From the NCBI GenBank assembly GCA_013397455.1, contig VYZB01000294.1:1-64000 (forward strand): a DNA stretch of 64,000 nt. The letters run 5' to 3'. This document shows positions 23,828 to 38,200 of the stretch, piece after piece. How positions within the stretch are numbered: position 1 is the first letter of the stretch; each line of letters starts with the position of its first letter. This DNA comes from Crotophaga sulcirostris (lineage: Eukaryota; Chordata; Aves; Cuculiformes; Crotophagidae). A model generated the notes under the pieces. It made no database searches. It worked only from the letters and a program-made list of their open reading frames with translations, and was not told the origin of the DNA. The translations under genes and the position numbers were made by a program.

Positions 23828-26800
23828 TTGGCTATGGTTGTCATCTGAGGTGCAATTTCTATTTAGATAATTCCCTTTTTTATCTGTTTGTGCCTCTGTC
23901 ACTCAATGCCTATGAAATAAAATAGGAATATCTTAAAAAAATAAATACTCTAGGCTAAGCATGACCTATAGATTTCATGTAAGAATTAGAAGTTGCAGTA
24001 TTTTGGTGTTGAGTCAGACAGGAGATTAAGGTGTTAAACCTGCCATGTGGTTTCCAGAGGGAGAAGTGAGGCACAGAGTAACCCTGACCTGTTTCAGTCA
24101 AGTTCCCTGTTTAAACAAGGTCCTTGGTGTGTGCCAGAAAATGTAACCGCCTTACAATATAGAAGGATTTCTGTTTCAGTGGTGTTCTTGTACTTAATGT
24201 CACCAATATCAATTTAATTGAAACAGAAAAAGTGCCCTGAAATACAATGCTTCCAATCTGGGAAGCTATATTATCTACACCAGCCCAGGAGCACAGCAGA
24301 TGTGACACGAATCCTCTTGGGGTGTTCGGTTTTGCTTTGCATAATTTCCATCAATGTCTAGCACATCCTTCCTTGGGTTCTGAGGCTCATCCCAGGTGTG
24401 CTCAAATGCTCCTGAAACTTGGCAAAAGCTTCTGCAAAGCTGTGGAGAGCTCTTGGGCTGGGGGAAGGGAGGGAAGAGAGGTGATGGGGAAGTTTCACTT
24501 GGTTTCAAGTTTCAAGAGAAAACTTTTGCATGAGTAACAGCTTCCAGCCTCAAGAGCACTCTGACAACATCACAACCAGGAATCCAAAATACTAGGTTTG
24601 TATGCAAGGTAGGAGCTGTCAGGCAGAAAAATGGGATTTTAAGGCAGAATTGAAGAATAGAATAATGTACTTGTCATTGCACAGGATGTGCTTAATGGAA
24701 GACTGTGTGAAATGTCTTTTTGTTAATCAACCCAGATTTATTCACCTTTTTCTCTCCTGCTATAGGAGGAAGGTTTTTAAAGCAGTGGAGTGCCAGTTGT
24801 TTCGACCATGTTTTTGAAAGAAGGGAGTCATCCAGCATGTGTCTTGGGGCTGCATTCCCCGGTGTGCAGCTGGCTGCAGCTGGCTGCCAGGAGCCTGAGA
24901 ACTGGTTGCTCCCTCAAGGTGGTTTGGGAGATGCTCACAAGTGGTGCCGTGCTGCTCACGGGCTATCTGCCAAATTCAGCTCTGGTGGAAGAGGGTTAAC
25001 CTTGTAAAGGAATTACATAGATTCTTGGGTATAGTTAAAATGTGCCCTCAGTTGGAAAGTCATACATTAATTAAGTTGATGGCCTGTTTAGCTTGTAACC
25101 TCAGCAGCAGAGTCTCAACCTCTCTGTGGTCAAATAGATTTACCTAATGTAATGAAAGGCCGTACCCTTTCCATTTCCTTCTTTCAAAGCCTTCTCACCA
25201 CAAACTCTTCTAGTAAGGCCACTTATCAGTGACAGCACATTTTTCATTACTAGTGGAGTATGTGTTAAAATGAAATTTTGAAATCACTTTTCAAATGTCA
25301 CACAGAACATACTTCATATCGACTGGTCCGTAATCAATCCATCAATCAGTTGTCTTTGAAGAATACTGGTTTGTTTTGGTTTGGTTTGGGTTTTTTAGTG
25401 AGTGTGGTGGTTTTTTTTTTTCCCCCTTGAATTGCATTTGAGACAACACTCCTTATTCCAGGGAAGCTTGTAGAAAAAATGCAGAGGATTGATTTTTTTC
25501 CCCAAGTTGAAACATTGATCATTGCATTAGCTCTTTAAAAAAAATTTAAAAATCTAGTTTCGTATATCTGAAGTAATTAGTTTTGTTCTGCAGTTCTTCC
25601 TAAACTAAAAAGAATAAGGCTAGATACACACATACATAGGTAAATAAAACACTTCTATTCTTGTAATATAATTATATAATATGTATAGTTATGTGCGCTA
25701 ATACCAGGAGATGCTTTATGATAGTGAGGTATTTTTTCTCATATGTTCAGTGTACTTAAAAATAAAATACGAATTTAGCTAATGCACATGAATTCAATAT
25801 GGTCTTGCACAGCTCTCAGATTATGTAGGTAATAAAGCTGCTTCAAGTTAATGAGAAAATTGTTATTTTGTATTTGATTTTGTACTAGTGGGTACTGGAG
25901 TCATTTTGTTTACTCTCATTAAATTTTACAACAAAGATGTGTAGTAAACGATCTCTGTGTTGAGTTTTTTCGTTCTGTTTGGATGTTCAGGATTTTTTCC
26001 TTGTTTGAATTTTTTTTTTTGTAATTGCTGCAATGATTCAAGGATCTGCACAGAGGCTGAGATGGCTAGAGTTCATGTACTTAGTGTTTTCTGTAACAAA
26101 GAGGAAGTGTCCAACACAAAGCAGAAAGATAGGAAAAGGTATTTGTAATTGCCAGAGTAGTTCAAACCTCAGGTCTTTGTAGCCCGGTGTGCTGTTTCCA
26201 GTTGCTGCCAATAGTGATGTCTAGGAAAGACTATGACCAGGATAGAGATCTAGTGATACATCCTGGGATGGATTTCTTACTTCTATGTTTAGGGATCCTG
26301 AATGTATTTTAAATTACTTTGTTAGATGGTCATACTGGCTTAATCTTAATAATTCTTCTTGACAGCTTTTCGAAGGTTGGTTAGAGCTCCTGTGAGTCTT
26401 AACACAAGCCCAGTTCTTCTCAGCTCTCTTAATTCTTGGGCTTTAAATTCACAGTCCAGAGGAGTCTTTTCTAATTTTTAGTTTCTCAGAGATTTGGAGT
26501 TTGATTAATTTTTTGGTTTTGAAGAAGATCAGTACTTTAAACTGACATCAGAATTGGTGTTCAGCGGAAGGACTTAAAGCAGACGATGAGGAAGACAGCC
26601 AGCCACAGGATATACCAGCTGGAATTTCTCACTGTCTACACAACTGGAAGACTCCCTTCTGTGTGAGAATTGCATAGATCACTGCTGCCTCATAGGAGAG
26701 GAAAGGATAAAGCAAACTGTGATGAGATAAAGCTCACTTACATGCCTATGTTGTCTGGTCATTCACACTTCAAACTGAGCCTGAAGCTTTCGCATCATTG

Positions 26801-28177
26801 TGATTTGGTGAAACCTTCAGCTTTCAGAAGAAGAAAGAAGTCACAGAAGAAATGATCTAGACAGATTTGGTTTTTATTTGTTATTAAGATTATCTACATT
26901 GGGGTGAAACCGAGATTTATTTTAAAAGTGCTTTTTGTTTGTTCTGAATGAATAAGACTTTCCTGAGTAGTCAGCCCTCTGGTTAGGGCACTATACTGAG
27001 CAAGAATCTGGTTTCAAAGTGATTCTTTTCCTAACAGAGAACGTGCTACCTTCACCATCTCAGGACCACACACTATATACTGTGCTGAGTGTTTCCTACA
27101 TAGCCTCTCTTTCCTGCTGAAGCAGGAAACTCCGTGTTATGGGAGTAACTATGTACTGGGCATCTCTTTTATTCCATCCCAACTGAAGTTCCTTGTTGAA
27201 ATTATTTCTAGAAAGTTTTGGCAAATTTCTAATAGAAAAACCATCTCACTGCAAATCCCTCCATTACATCTTTTTTGGAACATACCTCGGATGGCCTAAC
27301 CATGCTGTTGCATTTGCTTTTGTCTCCTTGTAGCTATTTTGTTCTCGTGTTGGTAATGGGCTGGTGTTTCTAATTCTTAACGCATACAATTACTGCTCTG
27401 ATAAAAAATCAAGCATGCCACTGAAGCTGAAACCGGAGACTGGAGACTGGGAACAAAAACAGCTGAGAGCTGCAGGGAATGGGAAGCAAGCATCAGGGAA
27501 GTCCCTGGTGCTCTTTGGTTCTGAGACACAGAGTACTCCTCACCTGTCATCGTTTGCTGGAAGCTAAATAGAAGCAAAAGCAATCTCTTGTTTTGTAAGT
27601 TGCTACAAGTATCTTAAAAGTTTTCATAAGTGGAGTCAAAGAAAAAGGATGGAAATTAATCCAGAATCTATTTCTGATTGTTTTCTGTCTACTCCTGCTC
27701 TGTCATGTGTTGAAAAGATCTGGAGCAACATATCCTATTGTAGCAACTTCTAGAGTAGAACTCACAGTAGGAGTATGACTTACAACGAGATGCCAGGCAA
27801 TTTATTTATGTGTACTCTCTGAATTTACATATCAGCACAAGTAAGGATGCAACAAAGCAAAAAGATGCTGAGAGGTTCAATGCAGTGTTCTTAAAAGCTT
27901 TCAGCTCCTAAATGATATCTTGTTAAGTAGGAAATGAAAGTGAAGCACCCAGGTAGAAAGGGAGCTGTAGAAATACAAGCACAGAAATGTACTTTCTTTC
28001 AGAGGGGAAAGGAAATACTAGTTCATATGATTATGCCATGACTAGATAAACCAAATATTTTTTTTTTTCCTTTCTAAACAGTATACTCATAAAATGTTCT
28101 GAGGATACAACAGAGAGTGCCCTCTATATTAATTGAGATATTCAAAATTAGGTGCAATCACATGCAATGGGTGGGGG
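23828..28177. other. Non-coding stretch, no gene seen
   Basis: AT-rich. Small points of structure: a perfect 10-bp tandem duplication GCAGCTGGCT (24866-24885) that creates two CAGCTG sites, and a T/G-rich run GGTTTGTTTTGGTTTGGTTT near 25370. Several 60-95-codon frames are open on both strands at 24.25-25.0 kb, where the sequence is GC-richer; none has a known motif. Confidence 0.45.
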
Positions 28178-28384
28178 GAAATATTTCTCTGTGAGGGCGA
28201 TGAGACACTGGAATAGGCCCAGAGAAGTTGTGACTGCCCCATCCCTGGAGGTGTTCAAGATCAGGTTGGATGAGGTTTTAAGCAACCTGATCCAGTGGGA
28301 AGTGTCCCTGCCCATGGGAGGGGGGTTGGAACTGGATGATTTTTAAGGTCCCTTCTGACCCAAACCATTCTGTGATTCATATGA
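28178..28384 (+). mobile_element. CR1 LINE 3' tail, 5'-truncated
   Basis: Recognisable CR1 blocks in order: TGTGAGGGCGATGAGACACTGG, CCAGAGAAGTTGTGACTGCC, CATCCCTGGAGGTGTTCAAG, GGTTGGATGAGGTTTTAAGC, AACCTGATCCAGTGGGAAGT, GAACTGGATGATTTTTAAGG, and a weak ATTCTGTGATTCATATGAT end. It has the same core type as the 19.2 and 40.3 kb copies. Confidence 0.95.
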
Positions 28385-31300
28385 TCTACTTAATAGGGGA
28401 AATGCATGCTATGTTAAGTACCTATGGTCTCTATGTTCTTGAAGGAAATTCAGATACGCTGTGTATATAAGATTACTCTCAGTAGTTTGTAGACAGAGGC
28501 TGTATCTATACTCCCAGATAGTCATCACAGTAGTGGTGGACCTGGAAAGGGAGAAAGTTCATATTGAGGACTTGATGCATATGCTATGCTATACTTCATT
28601 TGGATCCAAGGAATGAACACCTGTTAATGGTAGGAATGCATTAGGTTTGCTTTAGGTATGTTTCTGGAGTGCATTTTACTGTATGCATTGTGCTATATGC
28701 CTTTGATATACATGTCCAGTAATGTAAATTTGATCAGAAAGCCTAGGTTGAAATGGGGTTTATCCCTCCTCTCTCACTGAAGTTTCATGTTTAGAGTAGT
28801 ATGCTAATAAATGGAATAGTACAAATCTAGATGTAAGATTCACTATGTTGTATATTTTGTTCCTGTAGCACTGAAATGATGAACTCAATCCTGCAGCCAT
28901 TGCAAAGAAGGATTATATCCTATTAATGAAAGTATTTAGTTCAAACCAGTTTTTTGATAATTTTTTGAACTCAACTGTATTAAGGCCCTGTTCTTCTGCT
29001 GGCCCCTGACACAGTGGGAAAGTATTAAATAACACACACACAAAATGTTGAATTTGCCTGTCCAGTATGTAATTCTCCAAAGAAACATTTCAGTTCCTGA
29101 GAATTCAGTCTCAGTGTAACTGTGGAAGCAGCAGCCAGGGATGGATGATTTTCATCTTATGTCTTAAAGTGAATAAAATGCTTTTATACTCAAGGAATCA
29201 GAGTTGTTATAGAGGGGAGGATGTGCTGGAATCTGTACATTCAGCAGAGAGGTTGCATTCCTGCTGTGTGTGAAAATCTCATCATAATAATTTAGCAACA
29301 ACCAGTACCTGAACAATGAAAGAAAAATGGAATTGTTGACATTTTAAGATAGTCTCTTATGCAAGTTTTATCATCCCAAGGCTGAGTGGTAGCAGATGCT
29401 CCTGGTCATGCAAGCTGGTTTCTTGCTGGATGAGAAATCAGTGATGTGGAGTCTGGGTATGTTCTTAGTTCACTTAAGACTGCATTCACCAGTTGTGTGA
29501 CAGAGGTCGTCAAAGAAATGTACAAGATGTTCTCCCTCATCCTTGTTTTCTTTCCTAGACTGGTAGAACAGCAATGCCAATGGAATGACTTTATTTCAAG
29601 AATCAATTCTCGTTAGAGAAACTCAAGCAGAGAAAAAAATCACCTTGTTAACTTGTGACAGCTACAGCAAGAAAAGCAGCAATTTAAAACTAAAAATATT
29701 AGCATTTCTTGAAAGATTGAACAGTGCTTGTCAGTTAAATAAAAGATGTAAAGCAACATACAATGACATCCCTTGATTCCCACTATAATGATACTGAAAT
29801 TGAGGTTGTAAATTACAACATAAAGGATGCAAGATATTGCATGCAACACATGCCAGTACAGTTCCAAAATAGCTAATGAATTATAATTCATCCGGTTTTA
29901 ATGGTACAGTCACTCCTTTTTTTAAATCAGTTCATCTCTTCTGAGTAATAACACTGTCCAGTTATTGTTCTAATGCAGGCAATAATTAATTGTCAAACCC
30001 AGTTTCTGTACCTACTCTTTCTCTCTCTTTCCAGACATAGGAGATTATGAATCTTAATTCACATCGATAAGTCAGTCCTAGAAAAAGCACGTCATCTATT
30101 TAATGGCTGAGGTTGTAAGTATACATCAAACTCTGCTGATTTTATATTTCTCTAACATGTAAGGAAATGAATTTGGGAATGTAATCCTGAAACACTTCCC
30201 ATAAAATTACCTTAATCTCAAAGCAGAAGTTCAATTTACTGTAGTATAAGAAATAGTGTCTGTGATTTCCTTTTTTTGCATCTACTGCAAGTCTTATTTC
30301 TGGTTTTGTTTGTTTATTTTTTGTTGGTTTTTTTTTCTATGACTGAGAAAAGAAAGGTTCTAGTAATATTTTCCAATAGGACTGCCCAATAAGGGAGTTT
30401 TTTAGAGTGAAGCTTCAGCTCCAATAACATCAACTAGAAAAACTGTCTTCAGCAGAACTAGAGTTTCACTTCAGTTTTCATGCAAATTGAGATAATTTGC
30501 TTCTTCCAAAGTCCAATTGGATTTAGTAGTGGAAGCCCTATTTCTCTTTGCTCTGAGAGCAGTTTGGGGAATCTTGTACATGGTAGCTGAATCCTTGAAA
30601 GCTACAGCGATTGCCTGATTTAGTGTTGCAACATTTAGCCTTTCTGAGCTGCCTTGCGGAATATTTTATTGGGATCTGTGTACCCTTGGTGCAACACGTG
30701 TATGTGGCAGTTATTCTTCTGCCAGGAATACTGTGTGGGGCAGAGCTGGCTTACATGGTGCACCCCTTGAACAGACCCAAAACAAACACCTTGACTGTCT
30801 AGCATGACAAGGTAGCTTACAGCATAGACTCCTAAGTGACAGCACATGTTAACATAAACTATACTCAGTTAAAAGTTTTTTCAATTGTAAGGAAGAATAG
30901 TCCAGGAAGAAGCACTTTTGCTATTAAAATACAAACAACCAACGCCCCCCCCCCAGCATGTGAAGAATGTCATGGCAGAGTCATCTTTTTGGAAAGCTGG
31001 TGATGCAGAACAGCTGTGTTTCTCAACATCAGACAGGAGATCAATGGATAGTGTGACGGCTTCTCACGTGTTGGTATATTATGGCACACTACAGAGGGCA
31101 AAAAGCAAGCACTTATCACTAATCTTAGCTCCTATTTTCTGTATTTCTTACAATTTTTGCTCACTTAGTTTTGTTTTCTCTAGCGGCATTTGGCTCTTTC
31201 TTCACCTTCTAAAGTGCTAAACCATAGCAAGAAGCTCTGACAAGTGTGATAAAGTGTGTCAGCTTCACTTGCACTCATATTCTTATTGGGAATAGCAACT

Positions 31301-31857
31301 GGAGGTACTGAGAAATATGCACATAATTATGGAGAAGTGAATTGCCCATTTCTGCAGAAGACTCAGTTTCTGTAGTTAGTTCTGAAAGAGCTGGAGCCCA
31401 GCACTGTGCCTAGATTTGTGTAATGTGTTTGTAGTATTTATATTATAACTAAAGAACAACAATCATCAGTTTTCTAGCTTTCATGAAGTTTAGCAATATT
31501 TTTTTTAATCTTCTTATGTTGTTTTCCATGTTTTCATGTTCCTCTTGATTTTCTCTCTTGCCTGTCTTCCGTAGAAGCTAAAGTATAAACTGACCTTTGT
31601 GGGAGGTAGATTATTCCACAAATAACCATTATAGTCAGAAAGAGGATATTAGCCTATGTGAGCCTAGTACAACAGTCAGATGATTCCCTCCAGAAGGCTT
31701 CCTGTACCCTGAACATCAGAAATCCCAAGTTATTGCTGTGTGTTGAAGACTTTTGAGTTATTTTGCAGACATAAATTAACTTTCTCTTTGCAGTAAGCTT
31801 TTTAGAGAGAGAAAGAATCTTAATCTAACAGCAACACTGTTTGATTGGAGCACCATC
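28385..31857. other. Non-coding stretch, no gene seen
   Basis: AT-rich with a short (CA)n run near 29030, a T-rich patch near 30300-30340 and a C10 run at 30945-30954. A frame of 100 codons at 30918-31220 spans the C10 run; an AG directly after it resembles a splice acceptor, but no convincing donor or protein family was seen. Confidence 0.4.
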
Positions 31858-32290
31858 AAAGAAAGGAGGTTGGTGAAGGTTTTGGAGCACAATTCTTATG
31901 AGGAAGAGCTGAGGGAGCTGGAATTCTTTAGCCTGGAGAAGAGCAGGTTGAGGGGAGACCCTAAAACTCTCTACAACTACTTGAATGGAGATTACAGTGA
32001 GGTGGGTACTGGTTTCTTCTCCCAGGTAACAGGTGATAGAACAAGAGGAAATGAATGGCCCCATGTTGCACCAGGGGAGGTTTAGATTGGATATCAGAAA
32101 AAAAATTCTTTACTGAAGGAGTGGTGAACCATTGACAAGCTGCCCAGGGAAGCGATGGAGTCTCCATCCCTTGAGGTCTTCAAAAACTGTGTAGATCTGA
32201 CACTTCAGGACATGGTTCCAAAGGCATACTGGTATTGGGCTGATGGTTGGACTGGAGGTCTATTCCAACCTTAATGATTCTATGATTCTA
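31858..32290 (+). mobile_element. CR1 LINE 3' region, 5'-truncated, about 430 bp, strongly diverged
   Basis: Follows the CR1 3' order with many changes: GAGGAAGAGCTGAGGGAGCT, TTTAGCCTGGAGAAGAGCAG, GTTGAGGGGAGACCC, GGGGAGGTTTAGATTGGATA, TTCTTTACTGAAGGAGTGGTG, then GGTTGGACTGGAGGTC, TTCCAACCTTAATGATTCTATGATTCTAT. The left boundary near 31858 is uncertain. The open frame at 31870-32085 is CR1 3' sequence, not a gene. Confidence 0.93.
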
Positions 32291-35200
32291 TCAATACTGG
32301 CCCTTCTTTGGCAGAGTCATGGCTAAGAAAAAAAAATTAGGCTTTATTTCACTGAAATTAAGTCTAGACTTCTATTATAGACACTTATAAACCAATTCAT
32401 TCACCTGACACGAAATCTGTTTCTTGCCACTGTTTGTAAGGGGAACCCCAGTTACATAACCACATCTCCTTAGATTTCATGCTAAATGGCTGCAGTCTTG
32501 TCAGTAGAGAAGAGGGCTTTCCTTTGTGTAAGAAAGCTGCACAGAAGAGAGTATCTAGTCTTCCTGATATTTCAGGAACCTATTGTAGAGAGGTATGAAC
32601 AGAAACACCTAGAAGACTGTACCGGTCATCAAGACTGAAAGGAAAATGTCTAACAAAACTGATAGCGCGTTTCTGCAAGAAAGCGGGGTTGTGTGCATTG
32701 TTTGTAATTAAACAGGATTGTATAAAAGATAATTGGCTCCATTGTCAATTCTTCCTCATCCTGGTAACATCCTACCTCCTCCTGAATTTTGCTTCACGAC
32801 CTAGATGAAAATGGTAACAATATGTGTGCAAAGAGGATCAGTTTTGGCACTCCTTTTCCAGTATTTCATGATGTAGAGGATCTTATTTAATGATTTCTCA
32901 CTCAGGTTGTTTTATAGGAAATCTGCCTATTGATTTTTTCTATAATTATAAGATTTGCTGGTATGTTGAAGTGTGTTTGCAGCTGGCCTGTGGTATGGGG
33001 AAGAGACACATTCAAGTATCTTCTCTTTCCAAAAGTCATATTGATGGAACCTTAGGCTTTGATTTGAACAGAATTAAATCTGGGCCTCTCACATCCTTGG
33101 CCATAGGCAAAAATTGTCACTCACTTTTCGTATTTGAAAAGCTAAGGTACACACTGGAAGAAAGGAAGTTAATCTTTTGCTAAGTCTATATTTTGTATAA
33201 GCACTCAGAATTTTTTGGTTTCGTTCCTATGAGGACCAGTATCAGATAGTAAAATCTCCAAAGCTAGTGCTAAATTGCAATCATTGGTCATCTGTAATGA
33301 GGCTCATAACCATTGGTCATCCAGCTCAGGGAAAGACCTGTGTCTTAAATTAACAGCAGCTTTCTTGTATTATGTGCTTCTTACTCTAGGGTAGTGTATC
33401 CAATTATCATCTGTTACAAAAAGCCAGGAAAACAGCAGGGTAGTGTGGTGAAAAGGCTGTATCCACAAACCCATACTGATCCCCGAACAAATTTCTCTAG
33501 AGTCCTCAAATACACATACACACATGTGTCCGTGCACACACTCAAATTCCTGTGGCTCTGTCACTGCTGCTATTTACATGGCTTGGTCTTTTGGTTAAAG
33601 TTTCATGCCTTCACCCAGTAGTTTTTCTGGAAACGTCAGTGCAGGTGTTCCAGAAAACGCCTGTGATACTTGAGCGGGGATTCAAAACTTGCTTCCTGAT
33701 AGCTGTCCTGACAGCTGATGGATGGTTCTTTTATTACCAAAAGTTTAAAAACCAAAAGGATCTTGCAGTGGGGTGCCTCTGAGTCAAAGACAACCAAACA
33801 AAGCTGAAAATTCAGTGTATGTATGGCAGCTTGATTATTTTGAAATTAGAGGTTTCTTCTTCAATCCTTCATAAGAAAAAAGACCACCATTATTGAAACA
33901 TTTTTTTTTCATTCTCTGGCATCTTTATGTTTTGAGTTTTGTGTGTTTTATGGAAAAAGGTCAATACATTTATTAACATGTTTATTGCTAGTGAACTTTA
34001 GTAACCTTGAGCAATGCTGAAGTTCTCTGAAACAGAACTTTCTTGAGGGGACGCATCATGAAAGGCATCTATTTTCTGGCAGGCAATGGCCAGAAGTGGC
34101 CTCAATTTGAAGTGATTCCATTCTGGATAGCAACCTTACTGTCCTAAGACTATTTTTTTGGAAGGGGTGGGATGTTTACTGCCAGCCAATGGGAATAAAG
34201 GGAAACTAAATGAAGAAGGGACAGTGTAGCACCTGTAGGCCATGGGAATGCTTGAAGGGTTCTAATAAAAAGCAAAAAAAGAAAAGAAACTGTTCTCCTG
34301 TTGTGCTTTTTTTTGCAACTTTTCTGCTGGTCTCTGCAGACAGGTTTTGATGAAATTTGACTTGCAATGATAGCTGTGATGCAAACTGAATAGTGAATCT
34401 AGTTCACAGTGAGGAGAATAATTCACATTCGCATTCACATAGTGAATCCAGTGAGGAGAAACAAATCACATGATGTAAAAATGAAGGCTAGCCCATACAT
34501 TTAGCCACTCTGGATTTGTAACTGATCTTTAGACAAAATTGTAAGCTACTGAGGTGCTTGAATATGCTTTCTGTTACTGGCTGAGGCGAAAGCAGAAAGG
34601 CCCCAGAGTATTGCTGTGTCTTCTCAAGTGCCTTTTAAACACATTTGGTAAGCAGGGCAAACATCCAAACAACAACTGAACATCACATCTTTTGACACTC
34701 CGCTACTCTGTCAGTGGACAAATGACCTGGCCTTCAGTAGGTCTGTGGTATGGGGTGTCTGATTTACTTTTCCGTTGTACATCTGCTATCCTTTCTATTA
34801 GAACACAAAGGAAGCCAAGAAAATTTGGCTTTATTATTCTGGTAGTGCTGTCACCATGTGGTATATGCAAAGTCAAGGGTTTGGTTCTAAGCTGCACTGT
34901 TTTCAGGATAATCCCAGTGCTTGCAATGTGTGACTGTATAATTTAATTTACAGGCTATTTCCTGTGGAGCAGTTCTGCTTCAGAAGTTCATGTGGATGTA
35001 TCAGTGATATTCATTGTGTAAGGGAGAGTCAGCAAAGTCTTCTGTAGTTAAAATGCTGTACTTGACCTCTGCATTTCTTGATATGAAATTATTTTGAACT
35101 CTTAGGGGTACCTGAATACCTAGGTAGGAGGCAGCAGGTAGGAGGCAACATTTCTTCACTACTTTTTGCAATGTATCTTCCCTGCAGATACAGAGAAATA

Positions 35201-38200
35201 TGTCCATCACTGAGCACAAAAAAATCTTAATGCAATCCTAAAATGCTAGAAAAAATCTGCAGGAGTAGGATCTACACTTTTAGGAATTTCTAGATTTTAT
35301 ATTTTCAAAATAACATCCCACTGACAATTCATAAAATTGAAATGACTCATTATTATCTTCCAATCTCCATTAAGAAGATATATTCTTAATAAGTTATTTG
35401 CATATGGATACTCACACAAAGCTATGTAATGGAGTCTGAAATGAATCTATGAAGTCAGGCATTCTATCACACCACATTTGTACATAATTTTCAGGACAGA
35501 AAAGATAAGCTGAGTTCTGGAAAGTTACCTACCCTAATCTGATGGCTCTCTGGAATTGTCTAATTTTATGTGATGCCTTTCACAGAGAAGGTGGCATCTG
35601 GCTTGATGTGGCAGTTAGATTCTGATGCACCCTACTTGAAAAGGGAAATTGATCTGATGAGAACTGTGTCCTTCTGTTCTTCTTTCAAGTCTTTCCTTAC
35701 TTTTTTCCTCTATTCAAAACACAAGTTCGTGTTGACTTGAAACTACTAAAATTGGTGGGGTGGGGATCAGGAAGGGAAGGACATGTATAACTGAGTAAAG
35801 GAGTGGTGCATCCTGTTGGTACTGATGGATGTCCTTGGTTTGATTAATACACAGTGTCAATTCTTTGACTCTCAATGTTTTTTTGCCTTGAAAGGTTGTC
35901 ATGTAACGTAGACGTGAAATATAAGTGTAACACAATGGAAGTATGAAATAAAGCTGAATGCTTTAGACCTCAGCCATCATTCTTTCAGTAGAAAGGTAAG
36001 TTTATTTGTGATACATACGTGTTGTAATGAATACCCAATAAGAGAAGGACAGAATTAATTTTGCTCATTTATCTAAGACAAAATTTTAGGGTAACAGCTG
36101 TATGCTCTTATTGTCAATATGATTAGCAGCTGGTCCTCTGTGGTTACAGCCTTCTGCTACTCACATCTAACCCTGTTGCTTTCTTTAGTTGAGAGCTGGA
36201 TTCCTTGTGATGGTTGGGTTGAAAGCCCAAGTTTTGAACTCTATCCATAGAGTTCATTGTATGTGTATGTAAACAGATCATGATTTCTTTAGATGGGAGC
36301 ATAACAGGATATACGTGTTCAGGGGCCAGATGTACTCCTTATAGAGACTTGGATTTTGGGCTCATTGAAGTAGTTCCTGAGACAGGGTGCAGGACTACAT
36401 AATAGAAAGGGTTAATAAGGAACATTATTTTGCTGTATTTAACGAATCACTGTTGCAAAATGAAAAGCTCGAAGTCATTTTTGGAGGGGTGTGGATTTGC
36501 AGTAATCCACTGAAAACTTTGGTTTATCACTTGCTTTGCCTTGTTAAAGCCTTGGTGGATCATGTGAATCATTGCTTTATGATGTTTGGACTAATGTCAA
36601 TTAGTATGCATTAAAAATTTTCTCATTTGTGACCCCTGCAAATGTGGGATGCCCAAAAGACACAACCCAATTGAAAACAGTTCATAGGCAGATTTCAACC
36701 AGCCAGCCAGTCACCCAAACTTTGCAGATATAGATTTGTTGGAAATATATTTCTTTCTGAGACAGGAATGATTATAAAAGCAAACGTCAAGAGAGCAACT
36801 TCCTGGAAACGTAAGCCATGATGAATAATAAGTACTTTCACCTAAGGAAGTTTGCCTTTTGCAAATTGCAGGCAATTTGCCGACCTTGCTGCCACATATA
36901 TTTTGGGATTGCAGAGGATATTCTATTGCTGCTGTTGTGGATTTTTGGATTTTCCAGGCTACGTCTTTTAAATATTCTCCAATTTACCTGATCCTCCAAC
37001 AGTTTACATCTCTGGATATTATGTTTTTCAACAGGAATCCATGTGATACAATGTCATGCAAATTTTAATCACACTGTTTATCTCCTTCTACCGAAAAAAT
37101 AGTTGATCATGTGAAGAGAGTTGTCAAGTCAGTGTCTACACTAGATCAGTGTAGACAAGAACGTATATATGTTATTGGTAGTCTTGCCTTGTTTTGAGAA
37201 TAAGCCAATACAAGTCTTAGGAAAAAAAACAGTATTAGAATTTACCTAAGTTTTCACTCAAACAAAAATTTCTAACTTCGTTAGTAAGAATTTGTCCCTT
37301 TGGAAACCTCATTTCAAGGGAAGTTGGATCCTGTGTGAAGAGGACCTACTAAGTGTGTGCTTCTTGGCCTGGTGCCATTCTCTAGTCTTGCTCTTTCTGT
37401 ATTGTATGACACGTGATCTGATAGCTGATCTTGGAATACTTGACCTATAGAGAAACAGTATACGTTTTAAACTAGTTTCATAACAAGGATTACAAAGCAA
37501 GAGAGTAAATCAGGAACAATAAAATGGACATATTTTAAAATATTTAGATAATTCATTGGCACTAACTCAACCAAGCTTCCCTGCACTTGGTCTGTCAGGT
37601 GAAGTGGAAGGAAAAAGACTCTTATGTTTGACTATTTCGTTTTGATTAAGTATGCCTAATGGGAAAAATCATGCTGTGTGATACTGGCTAGACTGTAGAA
37701 GTGAGTGTGAAGAAAAACATACGATGAAGTATCTCTGGTATTTTGGGGGAAACTGCTCACACTTACTCCATTATGTCTGAGTGAGGCTGATGAATGATTT
37801 GCCTTTGGGGTCGACTTGTCAGTCAATTTCAAATCCCTCATTTTTTTCTTATCTACTTAGCATAGGGCAACAAAGAGATTAATTAGAGGATGGAGTTCTT
37901 GGGTTAGGGGAAAGACACAAAGGGAAGTAGGGCCACCTGCACTGGCAGGGTGCTCTCAGAGCTGCTCTCCTGTGTGTGTCATGTCCCAGACCCGGACAGA
38001 AAAAGATAATCTTTTCAAGTAGATGTTGGGATAAACTGGTTAAAAGTGGTACCTGTTGTGCTATGTGAAGGCCTTAAACATATAAATGTTAGTCTTCTAA
38101 GAACTTTTTCCACCGACTTGCTGTTTTGCTTACATATCATATGGCAGTATCACTTTTAGATACTAAATGAAAAGCACATGTAACAGAAAGTAGAAATGTT

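Noticed and set aside
24275..24508. Minus-strand frame with a TTTCAG-like acceptor and a mixed-charge peptide
   Set aside because: The plus strand is also open for 96 codons over the same bases, no donor precedes the stop, and nothing is recognised; it shows how easily exon-like pieces arise here.
30918..31220. 100-codon frame after a C10 run ending in CAG, resembling a splice acceptor
   Set aside because: No convincing donor at a coding boundary and no known protein; the C run is a simple homopolymer.
34391..34465. Degenerate direct repeat of TAGTGAATC..AGTGAGGAGAA
   Set aside because: Real but short and decayed; no link to any known element, so noted only as a local duplication.
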